Assembly: GCF_034676725.1 (NCBI RefSeq)
Contig: NZ_JAUCBR010000004.1
Location: forward strand, 3,438,001 to 3,502,000
DNA: 64,000 bases
Source of the DNA: Denitromonas sp.
GTDB lineage: Bacteria > Pseudomonadota > Gammaproteobacteria > Burkholderiales > Rhodocyclaceae
Direction of reading: 5' to 3'
This document shows, piece by piece, positions 62,227-64,000 of this stretch (positions are counted from its first letter, which is position 1; the number at the start of each line of letters is the position of its first letter). Made by a program: the position numbers and the translations under genes. Below the pieces are notes generated by a model. The model was not told the origin of the DNA and did no database searches. It was given only the letters and a program-made list of their open reading frames with translations.

Positions 62227-62478
62227 GCGCCCGGTCTCCTGGTGTCGGCCAGCGCAGCTGCGTTCGCCCTCGAAGGCCGCCGCGCTGGCGATGTGCCGCG
62301 GAGTGCAGGAATGCATCCCGCCATTTGCTTAGCGTCTGAAACTGTGACGGTATGCCCGCGCTGGAGGTTCCTCCGCGCGGCCAGCTTAACGCCAGCTGAT
62401 TAAGTCATTGCTGATATTCTCTGGTGCGTGACCTATCCTGAAGGAGCAGTTCCGCCAACAGGAGATGGAGACACCGCG

Positions 62479-63804
62479 ATGACAAAAAAAGACATCGTAG
62501 CGCGCGGCATCCACGCGCTTTACGCGCAGGATCCGCAGCGGGCCGACTGGCTGCTCTGGGGCCGCAGGGTTGACCCGGTCAGCCGGCGCGGCTTTCTGAA
62601 GAAATCTGGGTTGCTGGCCATGACCGCCGCGGTGGGCGCCCACATTCCGTTCTGGGAGAACATGCCCGGCGGGCTGATTCCGGCGGCGCTGGCCGCCTCG
62701 CCCGAGCCCTTCGTGATCCCCGGGCGGGAGGGGCTGCGGGTGCTCAACGACCGGCCCATCAACGCCGAGACACCAGCGCACCTGCTCGATGACAAGATCA
62801 CCCCGGCCAGCCGCATGTTCGTGCGCAACAACGGCATCCCGCCGGTGGAAGCCACGGTCGATCCGGCCACCTGGACGCTGGAGGTGGCCGGCGAGTCGTG
62901 CCAGAATCCGATGCAATTCACCATCGCCGAGCTCAAGGCGCGCTTTGCGCACCATACCTACCAGTTGCAGATCGAGTGCGGCGGCAACGGCCGTGCCGAG
63001 TTCAACCCGCCAGCGACCGGCAACCAGTGGTCGACCGGTGCCGTGGCCTGTCCGACCTTCACCGGCGTGCGCCTGCGCGATGTGCTCGAAGCCTGTGGCA
63101 TCAAGGAAGACGCGGTGTATGTCGGCTACTACGGAGCCGATACCCACCTGAGCGGCGACCCCACCAAGGTGGTGATCTCGCGCGGCGTGCCGATGGCCAA
63201 GGCGCTGCGCGACGAAACGCTGATCGCCTGGGCGATGAACGGCGAAGACATCCCCGCGCTCAACGGCCACCCGCTGCGCCTGGTGGCCGGCGGCTGGCCG
63301 GGGTCGGTGTCGGGCAAGTGGCTGAAGAAGATCGTCATCCGCAACAAGGAGCACGACGGCGCGAAGATGACCGGGCACTCCTACCGCGTGCCCTGCGCAC
63401 CGGTCGCGCCGGGCACCGAGGTGCCCAAGGAAGACATGTGCGTGATCGAGTCGATGCCGGTCAAGTCGCTGATCACCTTTCCGCAGTCGGGGATCACGCA
63501 CCCGCAGGCCGACGCATTCTCCGTGCGTGGGCACGCCTGGGCGGGCGACCTGACGGTCGAGGCGGTGTTCGTGTCGATCGATTTCGGGGCCACCTGGCAG
63601 CAGGCCGCGCTGACGCGGCCGGCCAACCCGATCGCGTGGCAGCACTGGTACGCCGAGCTGCGTTTCCCCATGAAAGGCTATTTCGAGGTCTGGGCGCGCG
63701 CCGTGGACAGCCAGGGGCGGTCGCAGCCCATGGTGTTGCCGGCGTGGAATCCGCGCGGCTATCTCAACAACGCATGTCATCGCATCGCGGTGAAGGCGGT
63801 ATGA
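62479..63804 (+). CDS. Sulfite oxidase-family molybdopterin oxidoreductase, Tat-exported (SorA/SoxC-like)
   Basis: 441 residues. An N-terminal twin-arginine signal, SRRGFLKKSGLLAMTAAVG, lies about 45 residues in. In the molybdopterin domain the Mo-ligating Cys should be C167 in LQIECGGNGRAEF; GAVACPTFTGVRLRDVLEACG and GYYGADTHLSGDP follow. The C-terminal Mo-co dimerisation domain includes GHAWAGDLTVEAVFVSIDFGATWQQA. It is probably a sulfite:cytochrome c oxidoreductase with the cytochrome gene that follows after 3 bp. The ATG at 62479 follows GGAGATGGAG. Confidence 0.87.
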   Translation: MTKKDIVARGIHALYAQDPQRADWLLWGRRVDPVSRRGFLKKSGLLAMTAAVGAHIPFWENMPGGLIPAALAASPEPFVIPGREGLRVLNDRPINAETPAHLLDDKITPASRMFVRNNGIPPVEATVDPATWTLEVAGESCQNPMQFTIAELKARFAHHTYQLQIECGGNGRAEFNPPATGNQWSTGAVACPTFTGVRLRDVLEACGIKEDAVYVGYYGADTHLSGDPTKVVISRGVPMAKALRDETLIAWAMNGEDIPALNGHPLRLVAGGWPGSVSGKWLKKIVIRNKEHDGAKMTGHSYRVPCAPVAPGTEVPKEDMCVIESMPVKSLITFPQSGITHPQADAFSVRGHAWAGDLTVEAVFVSIDFGATWQQAALTRPANPIAWQHWYAELRFPMKGYFEVWARAVDSQGRSQPMVLPAWNPRGYLNNACHRIAVKAV

Positions 63805-63807
63805 GCC

Positions 63808-64000
63808 ATGAATGCGATGCTAAGACGCTTGGCGTTCATCGCGCTGGGGTGCGCCAGTCTCACCGCCGGTGCCAGGGAAGTTGATCCGGAATCGGGTTTC
63901 GTCATCGATGAGCACTGGGAGGTCGTTAAGGCCACCTGCACGGCCTGCCATTCATCCCGCTTGGTGATCGGGCAACGCGGCTCGCGCGACACCTGGAAGG
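63808..64000 (+). CDS. Exported c-type cytochrome (partial, 3' end off the right edge)
   Basis: 64 codons are visible. A signal peptide (LRRLAFIALGCASLTAGA) is followed by VDPESGFVIDEHWEVVKATCTACHSSRLVIGQRGSRDTW, with haem-binding C44-TA-C47-H48. It starts 3 bp after the molybdoenzyme stop and is probably its cytochrome subunit or electron acceptor, as in sulfite dehydrogenases of the SorAB type. Confidence 0.85.
   Translation, partial: MNAMLRRLAFIALGCASLTAGAREVDPESGFVIDEHWEVVKATCTACHSSRLVIGQRGSRDTWK

Overview
The window is high-GC, densely coded DNA from a betaproteobacterium, most likely Rhodocyclales (Azoarcus/Thauera/Aromatoleum-like). This is inferred from overall gene style, a sodium-pumping NQR, an NAD-linked formate dehydrogenase, many exported c-type cytochromes and AcoR-type sigma-54 activators. 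It has not been checked by a database search.

Region 1 (about 1-29,000) is a large periplasmic alcohol-oxidation island. It holds three PQQ alcohol dehydrogenases: a DYD-type (lanthanide-type) enzyme at 769-2553, a WDFS (calcium-type) enzyme at 3798-5681, and a type II quinohaemoprotein at 23560-25662. Their electron carriers and accessory proteins are a SoxYZ-like carrier, a four-Cys cytochrome c, a PedF-type cytochrome c-550, a MoxJ-like binding protein, a beta-propeller protein, a cytochrome b561 and an exported pentapeptide-repeat protein. Two aldehyde dehydrogenases (one with DUF779 and a small cytochrome c) and an acyl-CoA synthetase follow, which suggests the route alcohol to aldehyde to acid to acyl-CoA. 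An outer-membrane MetA-type channel lies beside the third dehydrogenase. Control appears to come from three AcoR-type sigma-54 activators, one of them frameshifted, and a NarX/NarL-like two-component pair with a stand-alone tandem-Cache protein. I see -24/-12 promoters with a shared palindromic upstream site, TGYTCCA-N3-TGGARCA, and a separate tandem operator, CGGGA-N5-TCCCG.

Region 2 (29,000-35,200) carries a transglutaminase-DUF2126 gene broken by two single-base insertions, queD, a radical SAM gene and a small XRE regulator, followed by a 640-bp non-coding stretch.

Region 3 (35,213-43,500) is nqrABCDEF-nqrM, a CBS-domain gene, aspartokinase, tRNA-Ser(GCT) and two identical tRNA-Arg(ACG) genes.

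Region 4 (43,697-53,536) holds a two-gene NAD-dependent formate dehydrogenase (fused FdsG-FdsB plus the molybdenum subunit), a convergent aroG-serB-pabBC operon, and a peroxiredoxin divergent from an AraC regulator.

Region 5 (53,537-64,000) holds mfd, an exported MsrB, a 43-residue exported peptide, a C39 peptidase/PA2779-type pair, a fused TRAP transporter, and a Tat-exported sulfite-oxidase-family molybdoenzyme with a cytochrome c running off the right edge.

All three frameshifts in the window fall at the same heptamer, GTTCGAC, where GTCGAC would restore the frame. This points to a common cause, possibly a systematic sequencing error.
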